NCBI RefSeq assembly: GCF_014204495.1
Contig: NZ_JACHLN010000002.1
Coordinates: 124,001-188,000, forward strand
Direction of reading: 5' to 3'
Source of the DNA: Sphingomonas kyeonggiensis
GTDB lineage: Bacteria; Pseudomonadota; Alphaproteobacteria; Sphingomonadales; Sphingomonadaceae
Length of the DNA stretch: 64,000 nucleotides
A model generated the notes under the pieces. The model saw only the letters and a list, made by a program, of their open reading frames with translations, had not been told where the DNA came from and made no database searches. This document shows positions 50,104-59,722 of this stretch, one piece after another. Each line of letters begins with the position of its first letter. Positions within the stretch are counted from its first letter, which is position 1. Position numbers and translations under genes: made by a program.

Positions 50104-50715
50104 CTAGAAGCGCACGCCGATGCCGGTGAGCAGCTGGTGGCGATCGTTCTTGAGGTTCCCGACATCGCTGTAGCTGGTGTAGCGATATTCGGCCTTGGCA
50201 TAGACGTTCGAGGTGAGCTTCTGCTCGAGGCCGGCGCCCAGCCGCAGGCCATCGGACTTTCTGTCGAAGGACGGGCCGGCGCTGCTCGCGATATTGTAGC
50301 TCTGGCTCGCCCAGCCGACCTTGCCGTAGATCAGCGTCTTGGAGCTCAGCGCATAGCCGAGGCGCCCGGAGACATCGATGTCACGCCCGGCGCTGACCTT
50401 GTAGCTGTTCGGATCGCTCGGCGGGAACGGGCCGACCTTGGCGTTGCCGGCGACCATCCAGCCGATACCGGCTTCCACGCCGAGCGTGACGCGCTTGCCG
50501 ACGGCGACGTCGAAGCCTGCGGCGCCCCCGGCGCGCATGCCGGTCAGTTCCTGGCCGGCAATAGCGTCGTCGCCGCTCTGGTCGAGGCCGATGGTCGCTT
50601 CGACGCGCGGGCCGGCAAAGGCCTTGGCAGGCGCCTGTTCGGTTTCCTGAGCAAAGGCAGTGTTCGCGCCGGCGAGGCAAGTCGCGGCGGCGAGTATCAG
50701 GATCGAGTTACGCAT
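50104..50715 (-). CDS. Outer membrane beta-barrel protein (OmpA/OMP_b-brl type), paralog A
   Basis: A 203-residue protein with a Sec signal (cut near NTAFAQ). The rest alternates polar and hydrophobic residues as in an eight-strand barrel, with YALSSKTLIYGKVGWA and LEQKLTSNVYAKAEYRYTSY, and ends in HQLLTGIGVRF with a terminal Phe. The ATG at 50715 is chosen over the GTG nine bases before. It is clearly related to the next gene upstream. The role is unknown; structural or porin-like is possible. Confidence 0.83.
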   Translation of the reverse strand: MRNSILILAAATCLAGANTAFAQETEQAPAKAFAGPRVEATIGLDQSGDDAIAGQELTGMRAGGAAGFDVAVGKRVTLGVEAGIGWMVAGNAKVGPFPPSDPNSYKVSAGRDIDVSGRLGYALSSKTLIYGKVGWASQSYNIASSAGPSFDRKSDGLRLGAGLEQKLTSNVYAKAEYRYTSYSDVGNLKNDRHQLLTGIGVRF

Positions 50716-50913
50716 GTTGCTCACTTTCGTTCAAATTCCCCTGTGTTTCGGAGACGGAACGACGATGATTATCCCGCAATGATCCGCGAAGAATTGTAAT
50801 GCTTTGGTGAGATTTCGCGAGAAAATGCGGAATGCGGCAGAGTTCTTGTTTTAATACTGACTCTATTGTGGCGGATTCCGGATTTTATGGCGGATTTGCC
50901 TTTTTTATTGATG

Positions 50914-50947
50914 CGGCGGAGGGCGATTTATGCAGCGCCCTCCGCCG
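50914..50947 (-). terminator. Hairpin just past the second beta-barrel gene
   Basis: Perfect 12-base arms CGGCGGAGGGCG and inverse with a 10-base loop, ten bases past the stop. There is no U-tract on the minus strand, so it may act in mRNA stability rather than termination. Confidence 0.45.
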
Positions 50948-50956
50948 GGTATTGCG

Positions 50957-51592
50957 CTAGAAGCGGACGCCCAGGCCGGTGAGCAGCTGGTGGCGGCTCG
51001 TGCCCGATGCGTCGCCCAGCGGGTCATAGCGAGAGTAGCGATATTCGGCCTTGGCGTAGATGTGCTTGCCCAGCATCTGCTCGACGCCAGCGCCAAGGCG
51101 AAAGCCGTTGTCGGTACTGCCATGGCCGGTCGCAGGGATCGGCGAATAGACGATGTAGCGATAGACCGCATCGGCCCAGCCGGCCTTGCCATAGACCAGC
51201 GTCCCCTTGCCGATCCTGGCGCCGAGGCGGACAGAAGCGTCGATATCGCGTCCGGCGCTCAGCTGGAATTCGTAGATATGGCCATTGGGAAAGCTGTACC
51301 CCATCCGCTCCTTCCCGGCCGCCACGCCCCAGCCGATGCCGGCCTCGACGCCAAGCGTCAGGGTTTTGCCGATCGCGAAGTCATAGCCGATGGCGCCGCC
51401 GACGCGCGCACCCCGGCTATCCATCCCGAGATCTTCCTCATTGGTCTGGTCATAGCCGATCGTGGCTTCGATGCGGGGCCCGGTGAAGGGATTCCGGCCG
51501 GTGTCCCGGGGTTCGGCGCTGTCCTGCGCGGCAGCGGCGGAGGCGCCGAAGGCAGTGAGGGCGAGGGCGGTAAGCAGCAGCGACTTGCGCAT
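50957..51592 (-). CDS. Outer membrane beta-barrel protein (OmpA/OMP_b-brl type), paralog B
   Basis: A 211-residue protein with a Sec signal (cut near AAAAQ) and a predicted barrel. GPRIEATIGYDQ, LTLGVEAGIGWGVA, SAGRDIDASVRLGARIG and the terminal HQLLTGLGVRF match paralog A nearly residue by residue. The two genes are tandem, separated by 241 bases of AT-rich sequence that likely holds a promoter for paralog A. This suggests duplication with separate regulation. Confidence 0.83.
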   Translation of the reverse strand: MRKSLLLTALALTAFGASAAAAQDSAEPRDTGRNPFTGPRIEATIGYDQTNEEDLGMDSRGARVGGAIGYDFAIGKTLTLGVEAGIGWGVAAGKERMGYSFPNGHIYEFQLSAGRDIDASVRLGARIGKGTLVYGKAGWADAVYRYIVYSPIPATGHGSTDNGFRLGAGVEQMLGKHIYAKAEYRYSRYDPLGDASGTSRHQLLTGLGVRF

Positions 51593-52017
51593 GGGATATC
51601 CTTGTTCTGGAACGACGTCACGCGTCTGGCCCGGACACGGAGGTGGTTCCGGCCGCCCGCAGGAACCTGCGACCAGGGCCGACCGGCATGCGATCGGGAC
51701 CGCACGCGCCTTGGGGATGCGGAGCGAAATAGAGTGCGCCGCGGGCTGGCAAAGTTGGAAATGTTCTGCTTTGGTTCCGGAATGGCTTTCCGTTCCGAAC
51801 CCTGGCTTCGATCATCGGCCGCATTGCCGTCCACGCGTGTGCGTGGGGATTCAAGGGATTCAACATTTTCTGGCGAGGGATTCAGTAAAAGCGTGGAAAA
51901 TGCGTGGCTTAGGGATTCAGCCGATCGGTTGAGCATCGAAATGCCCGACGACATGGTTGAATGTCGCCGCCACCCGGCTTGGCGCTTTGGCTTTGCTGCT
52001 GCTATCCGGGGTGGGAA
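51593..52017. promoter_or_regulatory. 425-base gap upstream of parC with four GGGATTCA repeats (GANTC cluster)
   Basis: No gene is seen. The octamer GGGATTCA occurs four times (51846, 51855, 51877, 51912). Each copy contains GATTC, a GANTC methylation site. A repeated GCGTGG lies among them. The region must hold the promoters of the second beta-barrel gene (minus) and parC (plus). Confidence 0.45.
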
Positions 52018-54258
52018 ATGAGCCTAGACACCGATCTCCAAGACCCCGGCGCGCCTTCCGATGTCCCCTTCGACAGCGCGCTTTCCGAGCGCTACCTGGT
52101 CTATGCGCTCTCGACGATCACTGCGCGCTCGCTGCCCGATGTCCGCGACGGGCTGAAGCCGGTCCACCGCCGCCTGCTCTGGGCGATGCGGCTGCTGCGG
52201 CTCGATCCCGCGAGCGGCTACAAGAAGTGCGCCCGCGTCGTCGGCGACGTGATCGGTAAATACCATCCGCATGGCGATCAGTCGGTCTATGACGCGATGG
52301 TCCGCCTCGCCCAGACCTTTGCGCTCAGATACCCGCTGGTCGACGGCCAGGGTAATTTCGGCAATATCGACGGCGATAACGCGGCGGCCTATCGCTATAC
52401 CGAGGCACGGCTCACCCAGGTCGCCATCGACCTGATGGACGGGCTCGACGAGAATGCCGTCGATTTCCGCCCCACCTACAACGGGGAAGACGAGGAGCCG
52501 GAGCTTTTCCCGGGCCTGTTCCCGAACCTGCTCGCCAATGGCGCGGCCGGCATCGCGGTGGGCATGGCGACGAGCATCCCGCCGCACAACGCCGCCGAGC
52601 TGATGAACGCCGCGGTGGCGCTGATCGACAATCCCCAGGCGAACGTCCTCGACTATGTCCAGGGTCCGGATTTCCCGACCGGCGGCATCATCGTCGACAG
52701 TCCCGCCGCAATCGCCGAGGCCTATAATACCGGGCGCGGCGGCTTCCGGGTGCGGGCGAAGATCGAGAAGGTCACCGAGAAGGGCGGGGGCTGGCACCTC
52801 GTCGTCTCGGAGATTCCCTACGGCGTCCAGAAGGGCAAGCTGATCGAGGGGATCGCCGATCTCATCAACGAGAAGAAGCTGCCGATCCTCGGCGATGTCC
52901 GCGACGAGAGCGCCGAGGATATCCGCATCGTGCTCGAGCCGCGCAGCCGCACGGTGGTGGCCGAGGACCTGATCAACAGCCTCTACCGCCTCTCGGACCT
53001 CGAGACGCGCGTGCCGCTCAACCTCAACGTGCTCGACAAGCATCGCACCCCGCGGGTGATGAGCCTGCAGGAAGCCTTGCTCGGCTGGATCGAGCACCAG
53101 TTCGTGGTGCTGCGCCGCAAGTCCGAGCACCGCGTCGCGAAGATCACCGACCGGCTGGAGCTGGTCGGCGGCTATATCATTGCCTTCCTCAACCTCGACC
53201 GGGTGATCGAGATCATCCGCACCGAGGATGAGCCCAAGCCGGTGATGATGGCCGAGTTCGAGCTGACCGACCGCCAGGCCGAAGCGATCCTCAACATGCG
53301 GCTGCGCTCCTTGCGCAAGCTCGAGGAGATGGAACTCAAGCGCGAGCGCGACGCGCTGGAAAAGGAAAAGGCCGATCTGGAGCTGCTGCTCTCGTCCGAC
53401 GCGCGCCAGCGCACCCGGATGAAGCGCGACCTTGCCAAGATGATCGAGCGCTACGGGCCGGAGACGGTGCTCGGCAAGCGCCGCACCGTGGTCGAGGAAG
53501 CTGCCCCGGCGCGCGAGATCCCGCTGGAAGCGATGATCGAGCGCGAGCCGATCACGGTGATCCTGTCGGCGCGCGGCTGGATCCGCGCGATGAAGGGGCA
53601 TGTCGAGGATCTGTCGGGCGACGCGCTGAAGTTCAAGGAAGGCGATGCCGCCTATCTCGCCTTCCACGCCCAGACCACCGACAAGCTGCTCCTCGCCGCC
53701 GACAATGGCCGTTTCTACACGCTGGGGGCGGACAAGCTGCCCGGCGGGCGCGGGTTCGGCGAGCCGGTGCGGCTGATGATCGACCTCGAAGGCGAACGGA
53801 ACATCGTCGCGCTGCTGCCGTCGAGCCAGGCCCCGAAGCTGCTGGTCGCGGCCGATGACGGGCGTGGCTTCGTCGTGAAGGTCGAGGATGTGATCGCCGA
53901 GACCCGCAAGGGCAAGCAGGTGGTGACGCCGCGCGCCGGCGCGCATCTCAAGCTGGTCCGGCCGATCGGGGGCGAGGACGATGCGGTGGCGGCGGTTGGC
54001 GACAATCGCAAGCTTCTGGTATTCCCGCTCTCCGAAGTGGCGGAGCTTGGGCGCGGCCAGGGCGTTCAGTTGCAGCGCTACCGGGACGGTGGCCTGAGCG
54101 ACGTGCGGACGTTCAGGATGGTCGATGGCCTGAGCTGGGCGATGGGCGGCGAGAGCGGCCGGACGCGGACGGAAAGCGACCTCTCGCCCTGGCGCGCGAC
54201 GCGCGGCGCGGCGGGGCGGATGGCACCCAATGGCTTCCCGCGGGACAATCGTTTCTGA
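52018..54258 (+). CDS. parC: DNA topoisomerase IV subunit A
   Basis: A 746-residue type IIA topoisomerase subunit that decatenates daughter chromosomes with ParE. The N-terminal breakage-reunion domain has [19 protein letters not shown] and [20 protein letters not shown]. The catalytic Tyr is in [10 protein letters not shown] (Y127). A coiled-coil region follows (about 430-480), and the C-terminal beta-propeller is short, as in ParC rather than GyrA. The ATG at 52018 (MSLDTDL) is chosen; the frame is open further up without a homologous start. At the quinolone Ser position this protein has Gln (HGDQS). Confidence 0.93.
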   Translation: MSLDTDLQDPGAPSDVPFDSALSERYLVYALSTITARSLPDVRDGLKPVHRRLLWAMRLLRLDPASGYKKCARVVGDVIGKYHPHGDQSVYDAMVRLAQTFALRYPLVDGQGNFGNIDGDNAAAYRYTEARLTQVAIDLMDGLDENAVDFRPTYNGEDEEPELFPGLFPNLLANGAAGIAVGMATSIPPHNAAELMNAAVALIDNPQANVLDYVQGPDFPTGGIIVDSPAAIAEAYNTGRGGFRVRAKIEKVTEKGGGWHLVVSEIPYGVQKGKLIEGIADLINEKKLPILGDVRDESAEDIRIVLEPRSRTVVAEDLINSLYRLSDLETRVPLNLNVLDKHRTPRVMSLQEALLGWIEHQFVVLRRKSEHRVAKITDRLELVGGYIIAFLNLDRVIEIIRTEDEPKPVMMAEFELTDRQAEAILNMRLRSLRKLEEMELKRERDALEKEKADLELLLSSDARQRTRMKRDLAKMIERYGPETVLGKRRTVVEEAAPAREIPLEAMIEREPITVILSARGWIRAMKGHVEDLSGDALKFKEGDAAYLAFHAQTTDKLLLAADNGRFYTLGADKLPGGRGFGEPVRLMIDLEGERNIVALLPSSQAPKLLVAADDGRGFVVKVEDVIAETRKGKQVVTPRAGAHLKLVRPIGGEDDAVAAVGDNRKLLVFPLSEVAELGRGQGVQLQRYRDGGLSDVRTFRMVDGLSWAMGGESGRTRTESDLSPWRATRGAAGRMAPNGFPRDNRF

Positions 54259-54319
54259 CCCGCGGATAAAAGTCTGTTGTTTCAGGTGGTTTTAACCAAT
54301 CGGGGCTAGGCCGGTCACG

Positions 54320-56035
54320 ATGGTGTTCGCCAGAGCAAAGAAGAAACGAGTCGAGGCACCGCTGCCCCCGCCGCAGCCGGCGGACCCGCTTGTCTTCGGC
54401 CCGGGCGTCTCCGCGATGATGCTGGACATGCTGCCGGTGCCCGCGGCGATCATCGAATTGCAGGAAGACGGCTTCGTCTTCGACGCGGTCAACCGGCCGT
54501 TCCGCCTCGCCGGGCTCGGCACCATCGCCAGCGAATCACCCCTGATTCGGCTGCTCGGGCCGCGGCTCAAGAAGTTCGTCGAATCAAACGAGATGCAGTG
54601 CGAGATCGGCTGGCAGTTCGGCGACGAAGTCGATGCCCGCCATTTCCGGGTTATCATGGCCAAGCGTGCCGATCGCCGCACCGCGCCGCGATGCATGGTC
54701 ACGCTGATCGACCACACTTCGGAGCTCCGCACCGAATACAGCCTGCGCCGCGAGATGGCGACGGACAGCCTGACCGGCTTGCCCAACCGTGCCGGCTTCT
54801 CCGATGCGCTCGAGCATGCGATCACGCCGGAGAATGCCCGGGATTTCGCGGTGCTGGTGGTCAATCTCGACCGGTTCAGCCGCGTCAATGCCTGCATGGG
54901 CGGCCTGGCCGGCGACGAACTGCTCATCACCGTGGCGCGCCGGGTCAAGGGCGCGCTGCGCAGCCGCGACACGCTGGCCCGGATGGGCGGCGACGAGTTC
55001 GGCGTGCTGCTGACCCTCGACGAGGGGCCGGGCGACGCGCTCCATGTTGCCAAGCGCATCCAGGCGGCGCTGGCCAACCCGTTCCGCCTCTCCGACTTCG
55101 AGATCCGGGTCGATTGCTCGATCGGCATCGCGCTCGGCGCCGACAATGACGGCGACCCCGAGGATCTGGTGCGCAACGCCCAGTTCGCGGTGAAGCGCGC
55201 CAAGAAGAGCGGCCGCACCGAGATCTATCAGACCCACACGTTCGACATCGCCCGCGAGCAGTTCGGCATCGAGACCGAACTGCGCCGAGCGATCGAGAAC
55301 GGGCAGATGACGCTGTGCTACCAGCCGATCTGCGACCTCGCGAGCGGCCGGATCACCTCGTTCGAGGCGCTGGCTCGCTGGACAACCGAGGACGGCGTCC
55401 GCCTGTCGCCCAATGATTTCATCCCCGTCGCCGAAGAGTCCGGCCTGATCATCCCGCTCGGCCGCTGGGCGATGGAAGAGGCGGCGCAGACCATCGCGGC
55501 CTGGGACCGTACCGCGGGCGGCGATTGCGGCGTCAAGGTCGCGGTCAACCTGTCGGCGATCCAGCTCCAGCGCGATCACATCCCGGCAATGGTCAAGAAC
55601 GCGCTCGACCGGCACGGCGTCGACGGCAGGCGTCTGACGCTGGAGCTTACCGAGAGCGCGATCGTCACCGATCCGGACCGCATCGCCCAGACGATGAATG
55701 CGCTGAAGGACCTTGGTGCCACGCTGGCGATGGACGATTTCGGCACCGGCTATTCGAACCTCGCCTATCTCCAGAAGCTGCCGATCGACCTGCTCAAGAT
55801 CGACCGCAGCTTCGTCTCCGGGATGCTGGCCGACCGCGACAAGGTCGCCATCGTCCGCGCCATCCTCAGCCTCGCCCAGGCGCTGGGCATGCAGACCACC
55901 GCTGAGGGCATCGAGACCAACGAGCTGGCCCAGACGCTGGCGGCGCTGGGCTGCACCTATGGCCAGGGCTTCCTCTATTCGCGCGCGCTCGAGCGCGACG
56001 ATGCCTATCAGTTGCTGACCGAGCGCAACGCCTGA
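54320..56035 (+). CDS. Cyclic-di-GMP protein with GGDEF and EAL domains
   Basis: A 571-residue soluble protein. The N-terminal part (about 30-135) looks like a PAS-type sensor. The GGDEF domain has DSLTGLPNRAGF and an intact GGDEF at 223-227, with an inhibitory RxxD site (RSRD, 214-217) five residues before it. The EAL domain has SFEALARW (EAL at 349-351), the metal motif MDDFGTGYSNL and TTAEGIET. Both catalytic signatures look intact, so it could make and break cyclic di-GMP. Its 3' end overlaps the convergent cca gene by 28 bases. Confidence 0.93.
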   Translation: MVFARAKKKRVEAPLPPPQPADPLVFGPGVSAMMLDMLPVPAAIIELQEDGFVFDAVNRPFRLAGLGTIASESPLIRLLGPRLKKFVESNEMQCEIGWQFGDEVDARHFRVIMAKRADRRTAPRCMVTLIDHTSELRTEYSLRREMATDSLTGLPNRAGFSDALEHAITPENARDFAVLVVNLDRFSRVNACMGGLAGDELLITVARRVKGALRSRDTLARMGGDEFGVLLTLDEGPGDALHVAKRIQAALANPFRLSDFEIRVDCSIGIALGADNDGDPEDLVRNAQFAVKRAKKSGRTEIYQTHTFDIAREQFGIETELRRAIENGQMTLCYQPICDLASGRITSFEALARWTTEDGVRLSPNDFIPVAEESGLIIPLGRWAMEEAAQTIAAWDRTAGGDCGVKVAVNLSAIQLQRDHIPAMVKNALDRHGVDGRRLTLELTESAIVTDPDRIAQTMNALKDLGATLAMDDFGTGYSNLAYLQKLPIDLLKIDRSFVSGMLADRDKVAIVRAILSLAQALGMQTTAEGIETNELAQTLAALGCTYGQGFLYSRALERDDAYQLLTERNA

Positions 56036-57186
56036 GCCACGGCTTGATCGGCCAGTGCCGATACGCGCTCGTCGCCCGGAAAGCCCTCTTCGATCCAGCT
56101 CCGCTCGACTTCCTTCATCAGCCGCGCCACTTCCGGCCCGGCTTTCACCCCCCGCGAGACGATCGCACCACCACCCAGCGGGAAACGGGGCGGCTGCCAG
56201 TCGCGGATCTCCAGCGCATCGGCGAGAGGACGATCGGACAGCAGCAGCTGGTCGAGCGCCGTCTCGACGCCGGCGCGATAGGCGAGGGGGCGGGGCTCGC
56301 CCTCTGGCGCAATCACCGCCGCGGCCAGGCGCTTGCGCTGGACGTTGGAGAGCTTGAGCCGGGCCGCGATCAGTTCGGCAAGCGCGGGATCGGCCGGGAT
56401 CAGCGATGCCAGGCGGCGGATCGCGCTTGGCGTGACGCCAGCCTCGCTCTCGCGCGCGGCGAGGTGCGCGAAGCGATCGGCGGACGTGATTTCCGGCAGC
56501 ACCGACAGGAAGATGCCGCGCTCGATCATCAGCGCCACGACATGGACCGCGTCCCTGGCGACGAGCAGCTTGAGCAGCTCATCGGCGATGCGTTCGCGGC
56601 TGAGCGCCATCAGGTCGTTGGCGCGATCAGTGCAGGCCTCCAGCCCGGCCGGGTCGGCGATGTCGCCGAAGCGCGCGAGGAAGCGGAAGAAGCGCAGGAT
56701 GCGTAGATGATCCTCGGCGATGCGCTGGAGCGGATCGCCGATGAAGCGGACATGGCGTGCCTCGAGGTCCGCCAGCCCGCCGAAATAGTCGAAGATCGCG
56801 CCGGTGGCGGGATCGGCATAAAGCGCGTTCATCGTGAAATCGCGCCGGGCGGCGTCCTCGCGCCAGTCATCGGTGAAGGCGACCGTGGCGCGGCGGCCGT
56901 CGGTGGAGACGTCCCGACGCAGCGTGGTGACTTCGACCGGGCCGCTCTCCAGCACCACGGTGACCGTTCCGTGATCGATTCCGGTGGGCACGACGCGGAT
57001 GCCCGCGGCCTTCAGCAGTTCGATCACGCGCTGGGGCGACAGGGGAGTCGCGACGTCGAGATCGGAGACGGGCAGGCCAAGCAGGGTGTCGCGCACCGAA
57101 CCGCCGACGAAACGGGCGTCGCCCAGCACGTCGATCAGCCGGTCCAGCCCCTCGCGGTGGCGCCATTCGGCATCGGGCAGGATCAT
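56008..57186 (-). CDS. cca: CCA tRNA nucleotidyltransferase
   Basis: A 392-residue class II nucleotidyltransferase of the polynucleotide adenylyltransferase family. The head domain has RFVGGSVRDTLLG and the metal site SDLDVAT; RRDFTMNALY and RILRFFRFLARFG follow. It adds or repairs the CCA end of tRNAs. The ATG at 57186 overlaps the Nudix stop as ATGA; an ATG at 57195 is possible. The 3' end overlaps the convergent GGDEF-EAL gene. Confidence 0.93.
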   Translation of the reverse strand: MILPDAEWRHREGLDRLIDVLGDARFVGGSVRDTLLGLPVSDLDVATPLSPQRVIELLKAAGIRVVPTGIDHGTVTVVLESGPVEVTTLRRDVSTDGRRATVAFTDDWREDAARRDFTMNALYADPATGAIFDYFGGLADLEARHVRFIGDPLQRIAEDHLRILRFFRFLARFGDIADPAGLEACTDRANDLMALSRERIADELLKLLVARDAVHVVALMIERGIFLSVLPEITSADRFAHLAARESEAGVTPSAIRRLASLIPADPALAELIAARLKLSNVQRKRLAAAVIAPEGEPRPLAYRAGVETALDQLLLSDRPLADALEIRDWQPPRFPLGGGAIVSRGVKAGPEVARLMKEVERSWIEEGFPGDERVSALADQAVAQALRSVSN

Positions 57187-57773
57187 GCCGCCCATTTCAG
57201 CCGCCTCGACAAATTTACCAGCATCGCCGCCGTTGCTCCCCAGATCCGGCGATCCTGCCAGAGTATCTCGTAATAATGCCGGTCCCGGCCCTGATATTGC
57301 GTCACCTGCTGGCGTTGATTGGCGCTGTCGAGCAGGAAATCGAACGGCACCTCGAACACGCTGGCGACCTCGGCCTCGGAAGGGGTGAGGAGGAGATCGG
57401 GCGGGACGACGCCGATCACCGGGGTGACGACATAGTTGGTGACGGTGCGATAATCGTCGGTGGTGCCGACCACTTCGACCAGGGCGGGTGGCAGCGCGAT
57501 CTCTTCCTGCGCCTCGCGCAGCGCCGCGCCGATCGGGCCGTCATCGCCGGGGTCGATGCGGCCGCCCGGAAAGGCCACCTGGCCCGCATGGCGGCGCAGC
57601 GTCTCGGTGCGCTGGGTGAGGATCACGCCCGGCGAAGGGCGATCCGTCACCGCGATCAGCACCGCTGCCGGATTGCCGCGCACTTCGGGATCGAAGTCGT
57701 AGTGGTCACCTGGCAGCAGCAGCGGCGAATGATCGGCCGCGAGCGCCAGGCGGAGGCGATCGGCCAGGCTCAC
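57183..57773 (-). CDS. Nudix hydrolase, CoA pyrophosphatase type
   Basis: A 196-residue Nudix protein. The Nudix box is GGRIDPGDDGPIGAALREAQ followed by EEI, all key residues present. LTQRTETLRRHAGQVAFPGG before it is the pattern of the CoA-diphosphatase group (NudL/YeaB). It probably hydrolyses CoA or related nucleotides. The start is a GTG at 57773 overlapping the DUF1285 stop as GTGA. The DUF1285-Nudix-cca order is a coupled operon. Confidence 0.9.
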   Translation of the reverse strand: MSLADRLRLALAADHSPLLLPGDHYDFDPEVRGNPAAVLIAVTDRPSPGVILTQRTETLRRHAGQVAFPGGRIDPGDDGPIGAALREAQEEIALPPALVEVVGTTDDYRTVTNYVVTPVIGVVPPDLLLTPSEAEVASVFEVPFDFLLDSANQRQQVTQYQGRDRHYYEILWQDRRIWGATAAMLVNLSRRLKWAA

Positions 57774-58336
57774 GCAGCCGGCTCCAGCGGGAAGAAGCTG
57801 CCGTTGCTCCACACGCCCGGCGGCGTGCTGCCATTGGCGAGCGCGATCTCGGCAAGCTCGTAATAGACGGTGCGCGCGACCAGCGCTTCCAGGCCGCGAC
57901 GGACATGGAGATAGGGCCGGGGGCCGTCCTCGCGCTCCTCGAAGCGCAGGCCATGCTCGGGACCGGCGGTTACCAGGTCGCCGGTGTTGAGTCGGAAGGC
58001 GAGCTTCATCGCTTCGCCTTCGCCCTCGCGCTTCATCTCCACGGCAACGAAGGGCGCGTCCTCGACATCGATGTCGAGCTTCTCGACCGGGGTGACCAGC
58101 ACGAACCGCCCGTCAGGCTCATGCCGCAGGATCGTCGAGAACAGCCGGACCATCGGCATGCGGCCGATCGGCGAGCCCTGGTGGAACCAGGTGCCGTTGC
58201 GCGCGATGCGCATGTCGCTGTGCCCGCAATGGCTGGGGTTCCAGCTCTCGACCGGGGGCAGGCGATTCTCCTCGGCCAGGCGCGCGATCTCAGCGAGCGA
58301 GAGGCTGGCGAAGTCGGGCGGGGGCGGAGAGGGCAT
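57770..58336 (-). CDS. DUF1285 domain protein
   Basis: A 188-residue cytosolic protein of the DUF1285 family. SWNPSHCGHSDMRIARNGTW, IGRMPMVRLFSTILR and FVLVTPVEKLDIDVED are the conserved blocks. The function is unknown. It heads a three-gene coupled operon with a Nudix hydrolase and cca, which hints at a role in nucleotide or tRNA housekeeping; this is only inference. Confidence 0.88.
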   Translation of the reverse strand: MPSPPPPDFASLSLAEIARLAEENRLPPVESWNPSHCGHSDMRIARNGTWFHQGSPIGRMPMVRLFSTILRHEPDGRFVLVTPVEKLDIDVEDAPFVAVEMKREGEGEAMKLAFRLNTGDLVTAGPEHGLRFEEREDGPRPYLHVRRGLEALVARTVYYELAEIALANGSTPPGVWSNGSFFPLEPAA

Positions 58337-58515
58337 CGATTCGCCTCAATCGGCAGCGCGGCGGGGGCCGCGGAAGTTTACGAAACATACGCTACGGGCG
58401 GCCCGGCTTCCCGGCCTCGAACGGTTCTGCGAACGAAGGAGGCGAGGGAAAGGCTGCGTGCGATCGGCCATGCCGGCGACCCAAGCAGACAAAATCCAAC
58501 ATTGGAAGCCTAACC

Positions 58516-58539
58516 GTTCCCCAGCCTTCGCCGGGGAAC
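58516..58539. repeat. Short copy of the intergenic palindrome
   Basis: GTTCCCC-AGCCTTCGCC-GGGGAAC lies in the gap between the GNAT and DUF1285 genes. It is a diverged single half of the larger repeats. The rest of this 224-base gap shows no gene. Confidence 0.6.
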
Positions 58540-58560
58540 AGCTTCATCTAGGATCGATGT

Positions 58561-59100
58561 TCAGGCCGCCCGTCGAAGACGGGCCCCGAGCAGGCCAGGG
58601 CCGGTGGGGACGCCAGCACCTCTCGCCAGGAGGCGACGCGGCTCGAACGGGCCGGGTAGGCGCCAGCCAGGCGTCTTCTCCGCGGTGAAATCGAAGAAGC
58701 GGCCATAATATTCGGGGTCGCCGATCAGCATCAGCGCGTCGGCGCCCGGCAGCGACGAAGCCTCGGCCGCTTCCAGCATGCGCTCCATCAGCATCCGGCC
58801 GATGCCACCCTGCTGGCGATCGGGCTGCACGGCGACGGGGCCGACCATCACCATCGGCACGCTGCCGCCGCCATCGCACTCGAGCGCGACCGGCCATGCC
58901 TGGATCGAACCGAGCAGGCTGCCGTCGTCGCCGACCGCGGCGAAGCTGAGCTCGGGAATCTCGGAAGTGCCAAGTCGAACCTTGTAGGCAGTGCGTGCAC
59001 GTCGGCCCGGACCAAAAGCACGGTCGAGCAAGGTCTCGACGGCCTGAGGATCCACGGTTCCGAGCGGCAGCAATGCGATCACTTCATACATTCCTTTCAT
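58561..59100 (-). CDS. GNAT-family N-acetyltransferase
   Basis: A 179-residue acetyltransferase. The acetyl-CoA site is VGPVAVQPDRQQGGIGRMLM (about 86-105). PEYYGRFFDF follows, as in the YhbS-like group. The substrate is unknown. Starts at 59100 and 59091 are both possible. It has its own promoter region, divergent from folB. Confidence 0.85.
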   Translation of the reverse strand: MKGMYEVIALLPLGTVDPQAVETLLDRAFGPGRRARTAYKVRLGTSEIPELSFAAVGDDGSLLGSIQAWPVALECDGGGSVPMVMVGPVAVQPDRQQGGIGRMLMERMLEAAEASSLPGADALMLIGDPEYYGRFFDFTAEKTPGWRLPGPFEPRRLLARGAGVPTGPGLLGARLRRAA

Positions 59101-59264
59101 AACGCCCCGAGCACGGGCTCGGGGCCGCGCGAGATAGCGACGATCAGCGCTTTCGCAATACTGAATATAACGCAGCCGCTCCCGCCGCAGGAGGGGCGGG
59201 GTTTCGCGAGCGCGTGCATCTGCTATGGGCCGCGGCCTGTTTCCCCTGAAAAGGCCCAGGCCAC

Positions 59265-59636
59265 TTGTCCGATTCCCTGCAGCTCCAGGTGCACGACCTG
59301 GAAGTCGAAGTCCTCACCGGCGTCTATTCGGAAGAGACGCATCTGCCGCAGCCGCTGCGCATCTCGGTGACCGTGGACATCGACATGCCCGAGCGCTTCG
59401 AGCCGGATACGCCGCTAAAGGCGTCCAAGAACTATATGGACGTGAAGCACGCGGCGACCGACGGGCTGCCCAAGGACGTGCACTTCACGCTGGTGGAAGC
59501 GGTGGCCGAGCACATCTGCGACACGCTGTTCGTCGGCGACCCGCGCGTGCGCCGGGTCGAGGTGCGAATCATCAAGCTGGCGATCGCCGAGCAGGGCGAA
59601 TCGATCGGGATCACGCTGGTGCGCGGGCGGAAATAA
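59265..59636 (+). CDS. folB: Dihydroneopterin aldolase
   Basis: A 123-residue FolB-family protein that acts on dihydroneopterin in folate synthesis. LEVEVLTGVYSEETHLPQPL, the central KASKNYMDVKHA and HFTLVEAVAEHICDTLF with the conserved Glu fit the family. The start must be the TTG at 59265, since an in-frame stop lies just upstream (59248) and no ATG fits. No other folate gene is near. A palindromic repeat starts right after the stop. Confidence 0.85.
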   Translation: MSDSLQLQVHDLEVEVLTGVYSEETHLPQPLRISVTVDIDMPERFEPDTPLKASKNYMDVKHAATDGLPKDVHFTLVEAVAEHICDTLFVGDPRVRRVEVRIIKLAIAEQGESIGITLVRGRK

Positions 59637-59637
59637 C

Positions 59638-59714
59638 CGTCATCCCGGCGAAAGCCGGGATCTCAGGCCTTCAACGTGCGCCTGCCGCACGAGACCCCGG
59701 CTTTCGCCGGGGTG
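59638..59714. repeat. Palindromic intergenic repeat, full copy with diverged right arm
   Basis: The left arm matches the copy at 3776 (CGTCATCCCGGCGAAAGCC). The right arm reads ACCCCGGCTTTCGCCGGGGT, with changes at both ends that keep its own palindrome. It lies between the convergent folB gene and an unknown exported protein gene. Confidence 0.8.
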
Positions 59715-59722
59715 CCGCTACA

